Source of the DNA: a virus
DNA: 47,126 nucleotides
IMG/VR virus record: IMGVR_UViG_3300034418_011649
Coordinates: 1-47,126 of that record
Direction: 5' to 3' (one strand)
Shown: piece after piece, positions 25,901 through 34,042 of the stretch
Layout of the letters: every line of letters begins with the position of its first letter
How positions within the stretch are numbered: position 1 is the stretch's first letter
The notes under the pieces: model-generated
The model's database searches: none
Seen by the model: the letters and a program-made list of their open reading frames with translations, nothing else
What the model was told of the DNA's origin: nothing
Made by a program: the position numbers and the translations under genes

Positions 25901-26851
25901 AGAAGTTGCTAGACTACTACTTGCTTCATAATTTTCTAATAATTGTAACTTATAGTAGAAATTCTCAATACGAGTTTCGATTGAAGAAAAATATGCAAAT
26001 TCAGAATAATTTGTATAATCAATATTAGGTTCAATTCCTTTTTTATTTAAGATATTACCTAATTGGTTATATAAACTAGCACTTGGGGAATTTCTTAATT
26101 GAGATAAATTTAAAAAGTCTGAAGAATTATTTACCTCATCTTGGATTTTTAAATTAAAATTAGGACCTTGTAAAAATGGAGTAGTTGTTGTAAAAACTGT
26201 ATCATCTCGTAATTCTATTTGATATGCTACAGAATCTGCTACTTTATCTACTACCCATAATTTACTTTTTAAATCAAATTCTGAGGGTAAAGGTTCATAT
26301 AATTTAATAAAAATTCCAATGTTATTAGGATCAGAATTATCAATTAAAGCATTGTTAGCTATAACTAACTTATTATCACCAAAATTTAAAAAGAAATCTT
26401 TATAATAAGTAGCAGTAGATAAAATTTGTTTTAATACATTATAACCTGAGGAAATTTGGGGTCCTGTTAATTGGTTAGTATTAAGTTTTAATTCTGTTCT
26501 ATCAGAAGATATTTGAGAGATATAATAATTTATATCAATACTTGAAGAAAGTAAAGGATTAAAGAAATGGTATAATGTATTAAAAGTACCCTCTACAAAA
26601 CCTAAATTTTGAATATCTTGATCAGGGTTTATTGATAATCCTTTATCTGTACTTAAATAATTTTGAAGATCAAGATCAGATTCAATAACATCTCCATTAA
26701 GATTATAAACATAATATTCTATATAATCTTTATTATCTGACCATGTTGAAGTATAAATTGAACTGGAAATTAATGAAGTATCATCTATAGAATAATCTTG
26801 ATATTCTAACGTAACTGGGTCTAATGATTGAATATTTTGTACTACAGCCAT
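19988..26851 (-). CDS. Giant baseplate/tail structural protein with lectin-like domain (2287 residues)
   Basis: The largest gene in the window. The N-terminal 560 residues are mixed helical with Tyr/Asn-rich segments. Around 585-770 is a LamG/concanavalin-like beta-sandwich (GGWVEIPWQ, TVEFRFKAPN, FNDTWVSLMVTE, YDLYVANKLYTG). After this come many beta-type segments, rich in Ser and Thr, to the C-terminus. It is third after the gp6-like gene, where T4 encodes the wedge protein gp7 (about 1030 residues). A gp7-like organiser, extended by glycan-binding modules, is the best guess, by position only. No frameshift is seen despite the length. Confidence 0.7.
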   Translation of the reverse strand: MAVVQNIQSLDPVTLEYQDYSIDDTSLISSSIYTSTWSDNKDYIEYYVYNLNGDVIESDLDLQNYLSTDKGLSINPDQDIQNLGFVEGTFNTLYHFFNPLLSSSIDINYYISQISSDRTELKLNTNQLTGPQISSGYNVLKQILSTATYYKDFFLNFGDNKLVIANNALIDNSDPNNIGIFIKLYEPLPSEFDLKSKLWVVDKVADSVAYQIELRDDTVFTTTTPFLQGPNFNLKIQDEVNNSSDFLNLSQLRNSPSASLYNQLGNILNKKGIEPNIDYTNYSEFAYFSSIETRIENFYYKLQLLENYEASSSLATSTPTTPISASSAIYQNLISGIVENFDGFERYMYFESSSKAYPKSNSSKPYTLYNTTSSQALNWLTENLTSGSDYDRENVNNLVYTIPDFIREDADNSNYELFVEMVGQHFDTIWTYIKDISNKYDRDNRVGYGASRDLIADILRDFGIKIYQNNFSNQDLYSAFLGIGVSGSTLPPTGSELITNYVTASSDIIPLTEVNEEIYSRLYHNLPTILKKKGTIDALRTIINCYGVPNTVLRISEFGGKDRDNSNDWDYWYNKANYAFTPSGSGGWVEIPWQTSSHAEVFPKTVEFRFKAPNLATVTTYSQSLAVTENSTDFAVVIEYTGSLFTSGSYSGSVVDPENTFATIKYINETNDVSASVYVPVFNDTWVSLMVTETLEGSDYVYDLYVANKLYTGNDGSQIGFYQSASCTGSTAWEDEGTLQLPYSSSYTYGGKTYQPFTGSFQEVRYYSIALNTQSFEDYTMNPLSIEGNSLEGSDSSFNSLFFRASLGAVLDNSGTGNQSRTSIHPSVTGSYTPTSSFASGNSYSISGSYTFSTNEEYIFLDQVVAGVKNRINDKIRIDVQSTASGDILSPLVRIEQNPPQDQTYTRDLTTLEIAFSPQNEINDDIINQLGFFNIGEYLGNPSLLSTTGSNQYPDLEKFRNNFFEKYTHNYNLKDYTRLIKYFDNSLFKLLKDFIPARVEASTGLVVKQHLLERNRAPIPLPTYIDTLYSGSTNIGNVKGGTLGSFEQYNQYAYSPEGQSEGINPATGSFIMNLTQSFSESFATISGSTPEINSTQAEFYTGEFSGSTLITTTQSLNPECAIFLDATDEALQYSPIVFSSTFGNTIEQFSSLTPKSGQILILYSGETYENGFKGVQYVKIHKEDINGDNKSSFIENVNNLRLLFASNNLYELPVETISEASTFYTYQIAENGITSIINDTTYRKPSNFITGSVTYTLSDTPGPFTASISNIEQLISLTGSNNRQYSNKDITSQDPSIGEVLTDNSAYEDTGRIEISDLDQTSLINSSASLNNVGAGWTASFSNLNYAGTDQVLYVISSKGAGGTDYHEYNLVHFSSSAGATSWVTGQYDVEFYSQSFTDVITTGFQPSGLNGQDPTKPYNFNAENNQPIDSTNSKLGQTKLYFDFPVEGDDSYNTTGSCTASISSDAEGTFIFDTTLDETGTKVTAYKYTSAITESGEANDFSIFNFNFKVNFSGSVTYDNDNLTFEDGYNFVFGIAKETSNIASSQLINLPISAYTSGSRLTASFDENVVFQYSISSSNITDFNPLDNLTFFIEDANRVGVGQITPGGEPPGQEPGRIISSSLDQFFEEIKVTLTASDASGNLIITQSFSTSSTIVEPYLTQPFYNTDCDVLSGLVDKYETNKIYLESRYPAIGPQFTVSPSSSFTPQNFTKILNNTAIRSNVKPYNYSYTPHIRARYNGTKIIAPDVNQISGGITIRIKNNKNLFFDNKLLNINGPIITPKPINTMVVGDRIPLKSLKSLAVSFKNINDAAPEIKNASIVQVDKILTPSIFSITSLDPGPIRETNNLSSRISDNSGVLDVSNYPQLDGFSYAQPDIANNFSYNDYVNVEVLDTQEFESDQRNLVGQKQVLKGGKRVDPVLYNEIYNPSISDSGGGGFKAVTKDSIFTSSIPFIQSLPFGTDYVFIARNTGSYTFVPTASSQITYNWTTQSNATSGVDANFNISTDTYTFTSASITSVKFFTKVTLSTQTLSKKDSLFTVKLLKNSDETLEEGLISLAAFGATSSITLEQEEFSFFETGDTVKVVIIPEEVGYTGSVTINAYNNDFFKSEQNESPIGGVTTASIWTTGSVTSTWLTSSVALAGSYGKVPAGIPNSGFGPLIEPFEIKIGDEIRFEGKENYTRIILNVVQWDGSTTVVGLIGGETQYQVSYAPNLQIQLNAPPPSGSNITQFMIRRYTDDARFILLKGEKPSVGTTSRGYLTPKYQSQALSDFLGSSNSISPSTLTS

Positions 26852-26896
26852 ATGGTTCTAAATATTAGCTTTTTAAAAATGTCTATTAAAATTTTA

Positions 26897-27259
26897 TTAA
26901 CCTAAATTTTCAGTTGCAGCATTGATTTGAACCTCAGCTAATTCTTGTTGTTTTGCAACAAGTTCATCTATTACTTCAGTTAATTCTAACATTAACTCAC
27001 TTATAGTATTATTAATAGCTTCTTCATAAACATAATTTCCACTTCTTTGAATTAAATATTGTTTAGAATTAAATTCACCCTCATCAGGTATAGAAGGTAA
27101 TAACCTACTATAATCTTTAAAAAAATCATAAACAGTATAACCTGGATCAATTGGGGTAGCTGTTGGGGCTATCCCAAATTCAGAAAATTTAGTATTAATA
27201 GTTTTTACATATTGATCTCTATTAAAAACTTGATCATTTAATTGAATTTTTTCAGCCAT
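26897..27259 (-). CDS. Small baseplate-module protein, unknown
   Basis: 120 residues: MAEKIQLNDQVFNRDQYVKT, a central aromatic segment VYDFFKDYSRLLPSIP, and a C-terminal acidic coiled helix (ELMLELTEVIDELVAKQQEL). The same plan (short N-terminal strand, then FFDKYNTLFFDIP, then helix) is seen in the next upstream protein at 27270-27722, so the two look like distant paralogues. It sits between the gp6-like region and the giant protein. A role in baseplate wedge assembly is inferred. Confidence 0.65.
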   Translation of the reverse strand: MAEKIQLNDQVFNRDQYVKTINTKFSEFGIAPTATPIDPGYTVYDFFKDYSRLLPSIPDEGEFNSKQYLIQRSGNYVYEEAINNTISELMLELTEVIDELVAKQQELAEVQINAATENLG

Positions 27260-27269
27260 AATTTTTTAT

Positions 27270-27722
27270 TTAGGAAGTTGCAAAATTTTCATTGCTATTG
27301 CTATTTTGAGCTAAAGTACTAAAAGCACTACTTGCAGCGCCTGTTTCAGCAGCATCAGGGTTTAATGCAACATATTCAGGGTCTGAGATTTCTAGTATTT
27401 GTAAATTTATACTTAATATTTCTTCTCTAATATCGTTAATTTGTTGTAATAAATCTTGAATTATAGGATCATTTACTGGGTTAAAAGTTGCAGCTATTAA
27501 AGCATGAGAACCTGAAGGTAAAACTGATAAACTAGTACTACCTGATCGGGGTATATCAAAAAAGAGGGTATTATATTTATCAAAAAATTCAGGAATACTA
27601 AGAGAAGAAGTAGGGGTTGTAGTAATTAAAGAACTAGTTAATTGAGAAAAAGTCGTATCAATATTTTGTTTATATTGATTTGTTTCAAAAACACTAGCTT
27701 TTAATTTTATATTTTTTCTCAT
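27270..27722 (-). CDS. Small baseplate-module protein, paralogue of the 26897-27259 product
   Basis: 150 residues. It starts MRKNIKLKASVFETNQYKQN, contains FFDKYNTLFFDIPRSGS, and then has a helix (IIQDLLQQINDIREEILSIN) and a Ser/Ala-rich tail. Shared order with the neighbour (QYK/QYVK, FFDKY/FFKDY, IP, helix) supports an old duplication. Spacing to both neighbours is under 11 bases. Function unknown; probable wedge component. Confidence 0.65.
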   Translation of the reverse strand: MRKNIKLKASVFETNQYKQNIDTTFSQLTSSLITTTPTSSLSIPEFFDKYNTLFFDIPRSGSTSLSVLPSGSHALIAATFNPVNDPIIQDLLQQINDIREEILSINLQILEISDPEYVALNPDAAETGAASSAFSTLAQNSNSNENFATS

Positions 27723-27724
27723 TT

Positions 27725-28897
27725 TTAATATTGGTTACCATAGCTTCCAAAATTTGACCCTTCTCTATTTACTTTAAAATACATACCATCATCTACAATC
27801 AATTGATTACCTCCTAAACTACATGAAATTAAAACCTTATAATATCTTTCAGGTTCTAAACCATTCATGTAAATATCAAAATAACTAGATTCAGAGTCAG
27901 CACTTATTTTAGTATAAGTAGAATCAAAGTTAACGATATATTCATTAGTATCCAAATCTTTTAAAGCAAAAGAAGAAGAATCTGGTAAGTAATAATTAGT
28001 AGCGGTTAACGATGATGTTTGGTATACTCTTGCAGGGTATTTTGGTCTAGAATAAATTCTAAATCTATTCACAGAATTTTCATTAAAAACACCAGGATTT
28101 TCTTGTAAAGAAAAATATGCTTGAGAAGCAGTAAGAATTGTAGAAGTTGAAGATCCGGTATCAAAATTATAATCATCCCATCTAAATTCTAAATAAGGAG
28201 GATATATAGTATGAGTGTCTCTAGAAAAATATTTTAATTCTACTTGATATTCACTGTTATTAATAAATTCGTGACTATTAGGTTGTTTTAAAATAAACCC
28301 ATAATTAGATAAACTTCCACTATACCATTCTTTAACAGCAGAAGATACATTTAAACTTAAATCTTTACTACCATATAAAGTAAAATCCTGAGAAGCAGAA
28401 ATAATAGGATTAAAACTACTTCCTGTTATATACCATAAACCTCCACCAATAACTGAATATGTTGTATTATATGAAGATGTTGTATTAGAATCAAAAATAC
28501 CTGTTGTCCAAACTGTACTTCCTGAATAATCAGAAAATCTCCAACTAGCTCCATCTTCTGTTAAGGGATTATCTAGATATTTTCCAGTTCCATTTTGCCA
28601 TTCTTTAGCTAAAGGATGAGCTACGATTGAAGAACTTAAAGTTAAACCTGTTACTGTAGAAACTAAACAATTTAAATAAATATCAAAATTTGAACCTGAT
28701 ATTTTATTATCTATAATATTAGTAATGTCTGATTGATCAAATTGAATTAAAAATCTACTTACTTGGGGGTTTATAGTATTATTAGCACCAAATGTTGTAG
28801 TTGTAGCTTCAAGGATTTCATCTAATCCTGTATTCATTGAAGGAAATAAGGAATATATAGTTGTATCTTTACTTGGAAATAATTTATATACAGCCAT
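27725..28897 (-). CDS. DNRLRE-like beta-sandwich virion protein
   Basis: 390 residues. The N-terminus YKLFPSKDTTIYSLFPSMNT, followed by RFLIQFDQSDI, YLNCLV, HPLAKEWQNGTG, and later SAVKEWYSG with NYGFILKQ, follows the DNRLRE/carbohydrate-binding module pattern (D-T-x-I-Y-S, strands, W-x-x-G). Such domains bind glycans or act as structural sandwiches. The C-terminal 140 residues form another beta region. It directly follows the gp6-like gene, where T4 has wedge genes. Baseplate component with possible surface binding; moderate certainty. Confidence 0.6.
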   Translation of the reverse strand: MAVYKLFPSKDTTIYSLFPSMNTGLDEILEATTTTFGANNTINPQVSRFLIQFDQSDITNIIDNKISGSNFDIYLNCLVSTVTGLTLSSSIVAHPLAKEWQNGTGKYLDNPLTEDGASWRFSDYSGSTVWTTGIFDSNTTSSYNTTYSVIGGGLWYITGSSFNPIISASQDFTLYGSKDLSLNVSSAVKEWYSGSLSNYGFILKQPNSHEFINNSEYQVELKYFSRDTHTIYPPYLEFRWDDYNFDTGSSTSTILTASQAYFSLQENPGVFNENSVNRFRIYSRPKYPARVYQTSSLTATNYYLPDSSSFALKDLDTNEYIVNFDSTYTKISADSESSYFDIYMNGLEPERYYKVLISCSLGGNQLIVDDGMYFKVNREGSNFGSYGNQY

Positions 28898-28905
28898 TTT
28901 TTATT

Positions 28906-28914
28906 TATAAATAT
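28906..28914 (-). promoter_or_regulatory. ATATTTATA motif, possible late promoter element
   Basis: ATATTTATA on the minus strand, 8 bases before ATG 28897. Overlapping it is TATAAATA, the T4 late-promoter core. No TTTGG box lies upstream. The nearness to the start means a very short leader or a translation-related A/T element instead. Confidence 0.35.
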
Positions 28915-30776
28915 TAAAATGATACAACTTTACCTTGAATATCTGTTGTGGGGTATTTAATTTCAAAAATCATAGGATCTAAAGAAGGATATATAATACC
29001 CGCAGAAGTAGCTCCTAATATATCATATCCAAATCTTGAATAACCTAGATTTTCACCTGCTTTATTTACTATTTCTACATTTTTAACAGTTTGAACCCCT
29101 TCTACTCTATCTAACAATACATTTAATTCTTTTAAAATTATAGGTTGATTAATTTGCCATTTATCAATACTAAAATATTCTACTAAAGAATTAATACAAT
29201 TTAAAATTACTTCACTACTGTTATAATCAGGTAAAACTATAATTTCAAAGTTAACACCTATATTAACAATAAAAGCTTCTTTTATATTAACAGTATCACC
29301 TACCATTCTATATTGAGAAAGATAAGTTCTAAGGTTTTGTTTTAATGTAGTTGTAGGAACTGCTAATCTTTTATTTTGATCATAAGTTAAAACATATAAA
29401 TCTAAAATTGGAGTATTTTCAGCATTAGGTGAATCTTTTAAAGAAACAGGAGTAATGTGAGCTTTAGAAATAGATCCATAATTAGAAGGCATACTTAAAG
29501 CTCTAACTAAATAATCATCTGCAGTTACTGTTCTTTGTTGAGTAGCAAAATTAGAAATAGCATTTTGTCTTATTTCATTTATTGTATCTCCATCTCCACC
29601 ACCACTAGAAGCAGTTGGGTTAGTTACAGCTACTGAATTAAATATTGTTTGAGAGGTTGTTGGATCTAAATTACTATTTAAAAATTCAATATTAGCTGTT
29701 AAGGTAGTCAAATCATTAGAAGGCACATTAGCTTCTACTCCTCCACCTGTTAAATATCTAATAGTTAAAGTTGTATTAGAAGGAGCTATACCATAAGTAT
29801 TAGTAAATATAAAATTTGTTGGTGAAAAAGCAGTTGTTAATTTTACTTTTTCAAAAGGTAACCCAATACCTACATTATCAGGATTTGGGATTATACTTTC
29901 ATCATCATCTGTAGTTTTACCTGCACCAAATTGGAGTTGAATAGATCCCGAGTCTACAAACTTAGTTGCAAATCTTCTTTGAACTTTTTTTAATCTTAAA
30001 AGATAAGGAACATCACCTGAATCTGCTGTAAAATTGGGATCAAAAGCATTTGCATTTCTTATAGTATCAAAAACAGTTTCTTGACCTAAAGTATCTACTT
30101 CATACCATTCATTACCATCAGAATCTATAATATCTAAAATTCCTACAATATTAGAATCATTAATGGTAGTTGTAAAAAATGATTGAGGAGCACCTACGGA
30201 AACTGTTGTAGTATTAATAGTTGCTGAGATTGATTTTCTTGATTTCTTTAGTAGGAAAAATGTTGGGTTACCACTCCCATCAACTGAATAAACAGTAACT
30301 TCGGTTGGGTCTATAGAACCTGAGGAAGCAAAATTTAAATCGTCTTGTACTAAAAACCTAACAGCACTATTACTTGTAGATTTTATTGAAGCGTTTTGGT
30401 TTACAAATAAAGCATAAGAATAATCAGGAACATAATTTCCAGAGCCACTTTCTATAGAGGGTACTTGTTGGTAAAAATCCATAGTAGTAGTTGCAACCCC
30501 TGTTACTCTTGGCTTATAACCAAACATATAAGCTAACTCAAATAAATTATTTTCTTGACGAGCAAATTGTAAAAAAGTTTCTTGTAATTGATTATCTAAA
30601 TAAAATGAAAGGACATCACCTACGTAGGCCGCCATTTCCATAAACATCATACCTGGAGAAGCAGGGGAAAAATCATTATATGATGTTGGAAAATAAGTTC
30701 TTGAATAATCAATAAGACTTTGTCTTAAAGAACCAAAATCTCTGTTTATATATTTTATATCTCTACTCTTAGCCAT
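28914..30776 (-). CDS. Baseplate wedge protein, gp6-like (baseplate J family)
   Basis: 620 residues. The N-terminus IKYINRDFGSLRQSLIDYSR...FTPTSYNDF-type text and SPASPGMMFMEMAAYVGDVL then FYLDNQLQETFLQFARQENN matches the N-terminal helical part of T4-like gp6/baseplate J proteins. A beta domain follows, and then the C-terminal part (TVTADDYLVRALSMPSNYG, then LTYDQN and NVLLDRVEGVQTVKNVEIVN), which fits the J-family core. Gp6 forms the ring of wedge dimers around the hub. Its ATG shares one base with the stop of gp25 (TAATG), the conserved T4 gene order. Confidence 0.87.
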   Translation of the reverse strand: MAKSRDIKYINRDFGSLRQSLIDYSRTYFPTSYNDFSPASPGMMFMEMAAYVGDVLSFYLDNQLQETFLQFARQENNLFELAYMFGYKPRVTGVATTTMDFYQQVPSIESGSGNYVPDYSYALFVNQNASIKSTSNSAVRFLVQDDLNFASSGSIDPTEVTVYSVDGSGNPTFFLLKKSRKSISATINTTTVSVGAPQSFFTTTINDSNIVGILDIIDSDGNEWYEVDTLGQETVFDTIRNANAFDPNFTADSGDVPYLLRLKKVQRRFATKFVDSGSIQLQFGAGKTTDDDESIIPNPDNVGIGLPFEKVKLTTAFSPTNFIFTNTYGIAPSNTTLTIRYLTGGGVEANVPSNDLTTLTANIEFLNSNLDPTTSQTIFNSVAVTNPTASSGGGDGDTINEIRQNAISNFATQQRTVTADDYLVRALSMPSNYGSISKAHITPVSLKDSPNAENTPILDLYVLTYDQNKRLAVPTTTLKQNLRTYLSQYRMVGDTVNIKEAFIVNIGVNFEIIVLPDYNSSEVILNCINSLVEYFSIDKWQINQPIILKELNVLLDRVEGVQTVKNVEIVNKAGENLGYSRFGYDILGATSAGIIYPSLDPMIFEIKYPTTDIQGKVVSF

Positions 30777-31189
30777 TAATTAAAAAGTATTTCTAAAGAA
30801 TCTGTTGTATTAGTGTTTGCTACATTATAAACCATTTTTATTGTAACTTGTTGTTCTTGAGTTCCTTGACCTTGAAAAACAGATAATTCTTTAACTATAA
30901 CATTAGGAAAATATTGAGAAACTTGAGATTGAATATCTTGTTTTAAAAAATCTAAATTTCCATCTGTTATTTGTGTAAAAATAAATCTACGTAAATCACC
31001 TCCAAATGAAGGGTTTAAATATCTTTCACCTTTATTAGTTAAAAAGAAATTAATTAAATTAGATTTAATAGCATCTTTTGTAGTATAAGTAGTTTTAAAA
31101 GCTGTAGGTGAAGAAAAAGGTAAAGATACCCCAATACCTGTGCTAGGTTTTAAATCTAATGGTGATATTTTTCTAGGACTAAAAGCCAT
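30776..31189 (-). CDS. Baseplate wedge subunit gp25
   Basis: 137 residues. TNKGERYLNPSFGGDLRRFI at 51-70 is the hallmark of the gp25/GPW lysozyme-like-fold family (NxGER...P.FG..L...F), followed by the helix and the closing beta pair VIVKELSVFQ and QVTIKMVYNV. Gp25 joins the wedge to the sheath and is conserved in contractile phages and related secretion systems. It is coupled to the gp6-like gene by a one-base overlap. Confidence 0.93.
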   Translation of the reverse strand: MAFSPRKISPLDLKPSTGIGVSLPFSSPTAFKTTYTTKDAIKSNLINFFLTNKGERYLNPSFGGDLRRFIFTQITDGNLDFLKQDIQSQVSQYFPNVIVKELSVFQGQGTQEQQVTIKMVYNVANTNTTDSLEILFN

Positions 31190-31192
31190 TTA

Positions 31193-31519
31193 TTATTTCA
31201 TTAAACTTGAAATTTGATCTAAACTTAATTCACCTGCAGGTAAATTTCCATTTATAGGATCAACTCCAGGTTGTCTAGGATTAAATGTTTGTGCATTTGA
31301 AGAATTAAAACTTAAAGCTGTTTCATTCATTACATCCATATATGCTTTTTTAGAATCAATTGTGGGTTTTGATGAAAGTTGTGGGGTTGGAATAGAAACG
31401 TTTTCTTGTACAACTTGTTTTGGAGAACGAACTGCTTCAAGTAGAATATCTTTTAATTCCTCTTGAATAGCTTCTTTTACTGATTCTTTAACTATTTTCT
31501 TTAATTCGTTAAGTTTCAT
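31193..31519 (-). CDS. Small protein with helical leader in the baseplate operon
   Basis: 108 residues. The first 28 form an amphipathic helix (MKLNELKKIVKESVKEAIQ...) ending ILLE|A, the same type of [L/I]-x-E before A found in the packaged-protein block. The rest is low-complexity and probably disordered, with PTPQLSSKP, FNPRQPGVDP and LSLDQISSLMK. It is three bases upstream of gp25. It may be a scaffolding or hub-assembly peptide, or a packaged protein out of place. Function unknown. Confidence 0.65.
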   Translation of the reverse strand: MKLNELKKIVKESVKEAIQEELKDILLEAVRSPKQVVQENVSIPTPQLSSKPTIDSKKAYMDVMNETALSFNSSNAQTFNPRQPGVDPINGNLPAGELSLDQISSLMK

Positions 31520-31531
31520 TATTATTTTATT

Positions 31532-31540
31532 TATAAATAT
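31532..31540 (-). promoter_or_regulatory. ATATTTATA motif, possible late promoter element
   Basis: On the minus strand ATATTTATA is followed by AATAAAATAAT and ATG 31519. TATAAATA, the T4 late core, overlaps at 31528-31535. No TTTGG box upstream. A gp55-like sigma is encoded at 35.7-36.4 kb. Confidence 0.4.
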
Positions 31541-31555
31541 TAAAAATTATTTTTT

Positions 31556-34042
31556 TTATCTTGCTTCAAAAAGTTTTTTAGCTAATCTTTTTTGTTCTTC
31601 ATCAAAATTATTTTGGCTTAAGTTATCATAATCACGGGTTATACTAGTAATGGATACAGAAGGGGGTGAACCATATTGGTATTTCTTTTTTATAGAAGGT
31701 ACTATTCTAAGTAAAGGATTTACAGGAGAAATATAAGTCCAAGTCAATGAATAATAGTAAGAATATGGACCCGGATTAATATCATTAAAACAAGCACTTA
31801 CATATGCGTTATCTACATCTGCTTGTAAAATAGTAGACCATTGACCTCCTCCACCAGGAATATAATTTTGATTAATTGAGATATCTAACTTATTATTACT
31901 GGTATTCCAATTACTGGGGTTCCAATACTCATTGTCTGTTGGTTTTGTATAAGTTAAAAGAGTACCTAGATTTTGAGGAACCCATTGTACAAGTTCTTCA
32001 TCCCATTTCCATATAGCTCCTCTTAAAGTATCAATAGGATTATCTTTATCATCATTATTATCATTTTCATTTGAAATATAATATATAACGCATGTATAAT
32101 CGGTTCCTGCTGAGGGTCTAGGTACATTATATAATGCCCCCCAATCTCCACACATCCTCCACATATTCCCTACACGAGCTTTCCAATCATCTGAGTTTAC
32201 TGGAGACCATTTAGGATAATTTTGTGGGTCTAATTGACCATCATTTGTATAAACTCCTTCTATCCACCTATAATATGAATTTTTACCATCTTCTCTTTTA
32301 ACTTTCCAATCCCCATCTTTAACACCCTCTATATAACTAAAAGGTTTTAAATCTAAAATTTCCCACCTTTTTTCCTTCACATCCCAAGCATAAAAACCTT
32401 TAGTAAATTCATCTCCATCATATTCTTTAATTTGGGGGGCTTTAGTAATATCTATATTTTCAGGGATTTCTTCAAATGGAATTCCTTCTTTAGGAAAATT
32501 ATCAAAATTATAGTAATCTTCTCCTCGTTTAGTACCTGTGGTTTCAACTATACCCTTAATAGTTGAAGCATTTACAATCTTTAATGTGGAGGATGTTTTA
32601 CTACTACTTTGAATCACTGGGCCAAAACCACCACCACCTGTAATCTGGTCTGATACTGATTTTTGAAATAAATTCAATAAAATACTATTACCTGATGTTA
32701 TCGAAGGATCTAAAATATTTATTTTCTTTGCATTTAAAAAATCTTCATAATGTGTTTTAAATGCTGTGTTTTCTTCAACTTCTAACTCAGCGTTTCCCAG
32801 GGGTAAGTTTAAAACTGATCCATTTTCTATAGGTACCCCATTATATTTAAATTTAAAATATGTATCAGGTATTTCTTTTAAAAGATCTTCTCCTTCTTCT
32901 ATTAACTCAGAAAGATCTAATTCAGGGTATTGATCTTCCCAACCTTGTAACCAATCAATTTGAGATTGTATTTGACTTCTAAAATCAGGTTGCTCATAGT
33001 TAAAAGTTACTTCATATCTAACATAATCTTCAGTTTTACCATTTAAATAATTATCAATTTTATTTTTAATTAAAGTTAGTAAAGTTGAATTATTAGAACT
33101 ATAAGTATAAGAAGAATCATAAAAATTACCTTGAGATTGTAATTCTTGAATTTCTTCCTCAGTTAAAGGTAAGGGTTCAGGATAATATAACTTTATCCCT
33201 TCTATAGGAATATCAGCTTCTCCTCCTTCTACTAAAATTTCAACTGCAGTATTTGATAAACCTGTAGCTTTAATTCTTTTACTAGGTAAAAGAGTAGTAG
33301 GAGTAGGATCATATTCTATAGTTAATCTAAAACCTTGATAGGTTAAATCCCCATTAGTTAATTGTTCTTCTAATTCATTTTCTATTTGTGTATCTTCTTC
33401 TAATGTTGAATTAGCATTTTCAGGATCAAATAAAAGAGCATCTCGTATATTATTTATAAGTTCTGCTTCTTGAGTATCATTAAAATTACTAGCACATAAA
33501 TTTACTATTTGTAAAAGAGTATTTTCTACAGTTTGTAATAAATTATCTAAAGTTCGAACATATTCAACTATAATACCTGAGGTTGTAGATAAGGATTTTG
33601 ATCCTGTTTCTAACCCATCTGTAAGTTTTTTTAAAACATCTATAGCTTTACTTATTCCTAAAATTACACTTACAGGTAATCCAGGGGGGATAGGTGCAGG
33701 TAAAAACTCTAAAACCAAAGTAGCAGTATTGATTGCAGGTAAAGGTTTTTCTATTTTAGTAGTTATATTATTAATGGTTCCTGCTAATTTATCTATATTA
33801 GAAAGTACACCTCTTAAAGTATTTAATTTAGGTAATATTCTTTCTATTTCAGGTATAATAACAGGACATACTACTGTAGGACCTTTTTCATTAATTTGAT
33901 TTATACCATCTTCTTGTAATTTAACTAAATAATCATCCTTTAATTTCAATAACATAGATTGAAATTTAGTGGATTGAGCTACTAATAATTTAGTAGCTAC
34001 ACCCATTAAAGCTGTTTTTAATTTAGTATCAATTGTAGGCAT
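31556..34042 (-). CDS. Large baseplate-module protein, unknown
   Basis: 828 residues. The first 230 are helical (MPTIDTKLKTALMGVATKLL, IPEIERILPKLNTLRGVL, LDNLLQTVENTLLQIVNL), with a proline-rich hydrophobic stretch FLPAPIPPGLPVSVILG. The middle has beta segments with many Glu. Residues about 550-740 are Trp/Tyr-rich (FYAWDVKEKRWEILDL, DWKARVGNMWRMCGDWG), perhaps a binding module. It overlaps the gp5-like gene by one base and precedes gp25. A hub or central-spike partner is likely from position; I cannot name a T4 counterpart. Confidence 0.7.
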   Translation of the reverse strand: MPTIDTKLKTALMGVATKLLVAQSTKFQSMLLKLKDDYLVKLQEDGINQINEKGPTVVCPVIIPEIERILPKLNTLRGVLSNIDKLAGTINNITTKIEKPLPAINTATLVLEFLPAPIPPGLPVSVILGISKAIDVLKKLTDGLETGSKSLSTTSGIIVEYVRTLDNLLQTVENTLLQIVNLCASNFNDTQEAELINNIRDALLFDPENANSTLEEDTQIENELEEQLTNGDLTYQGFRLTIEYDPTPTTLLPSKRIKATGLSNTAVEILVEGGEADIPIEGIKLYYPEPLPLTEEEIQELQSQGNFYDSSYTYSSNNSTLLTLIKNKIDNYLNGKTEDYVRYEVTFNYEQPDFRSQIQSQIDWLQGWEDQYPELDLSELIEEGEDLLKEIPDTYFKFKYNGVPIENGSVLNLPLGNAELEVEENTAFKTHYEDFLNAKKINILDPSITSGNSILLNLFQKSVSDQITGGGGFGPVIQSSSKTSSTLKIVNASTIKGIVETTGTKRGEDYYNFDNFPKEGIPFEEIPENIDITKAPQIKEYDGDEFTKGFYAWDVKEKRWEILDLKPFSYIEGVKDGDWKVKREDGKNSYYRWIEGVYTNDGQLDPQNYPKWSPVNSDDWKARVGNMWRMCGDWGALYNVPRPSAGTDYTCVIYYISNENDNNDDKDNPIDTLRGAIWKWDEELVQWVPQNLGTLLTYTKPTDNEYWNPSNWNTSNNKLDISINQNYIPGGGGQWSTILQADVDNAYVSACFNDINPGPYSYYYSLTWTYISPVNPLLRIVPSIKKKYQYGSPPSVSITSITRDYDNLSQNNFDEEQKRLAKKLFEAR

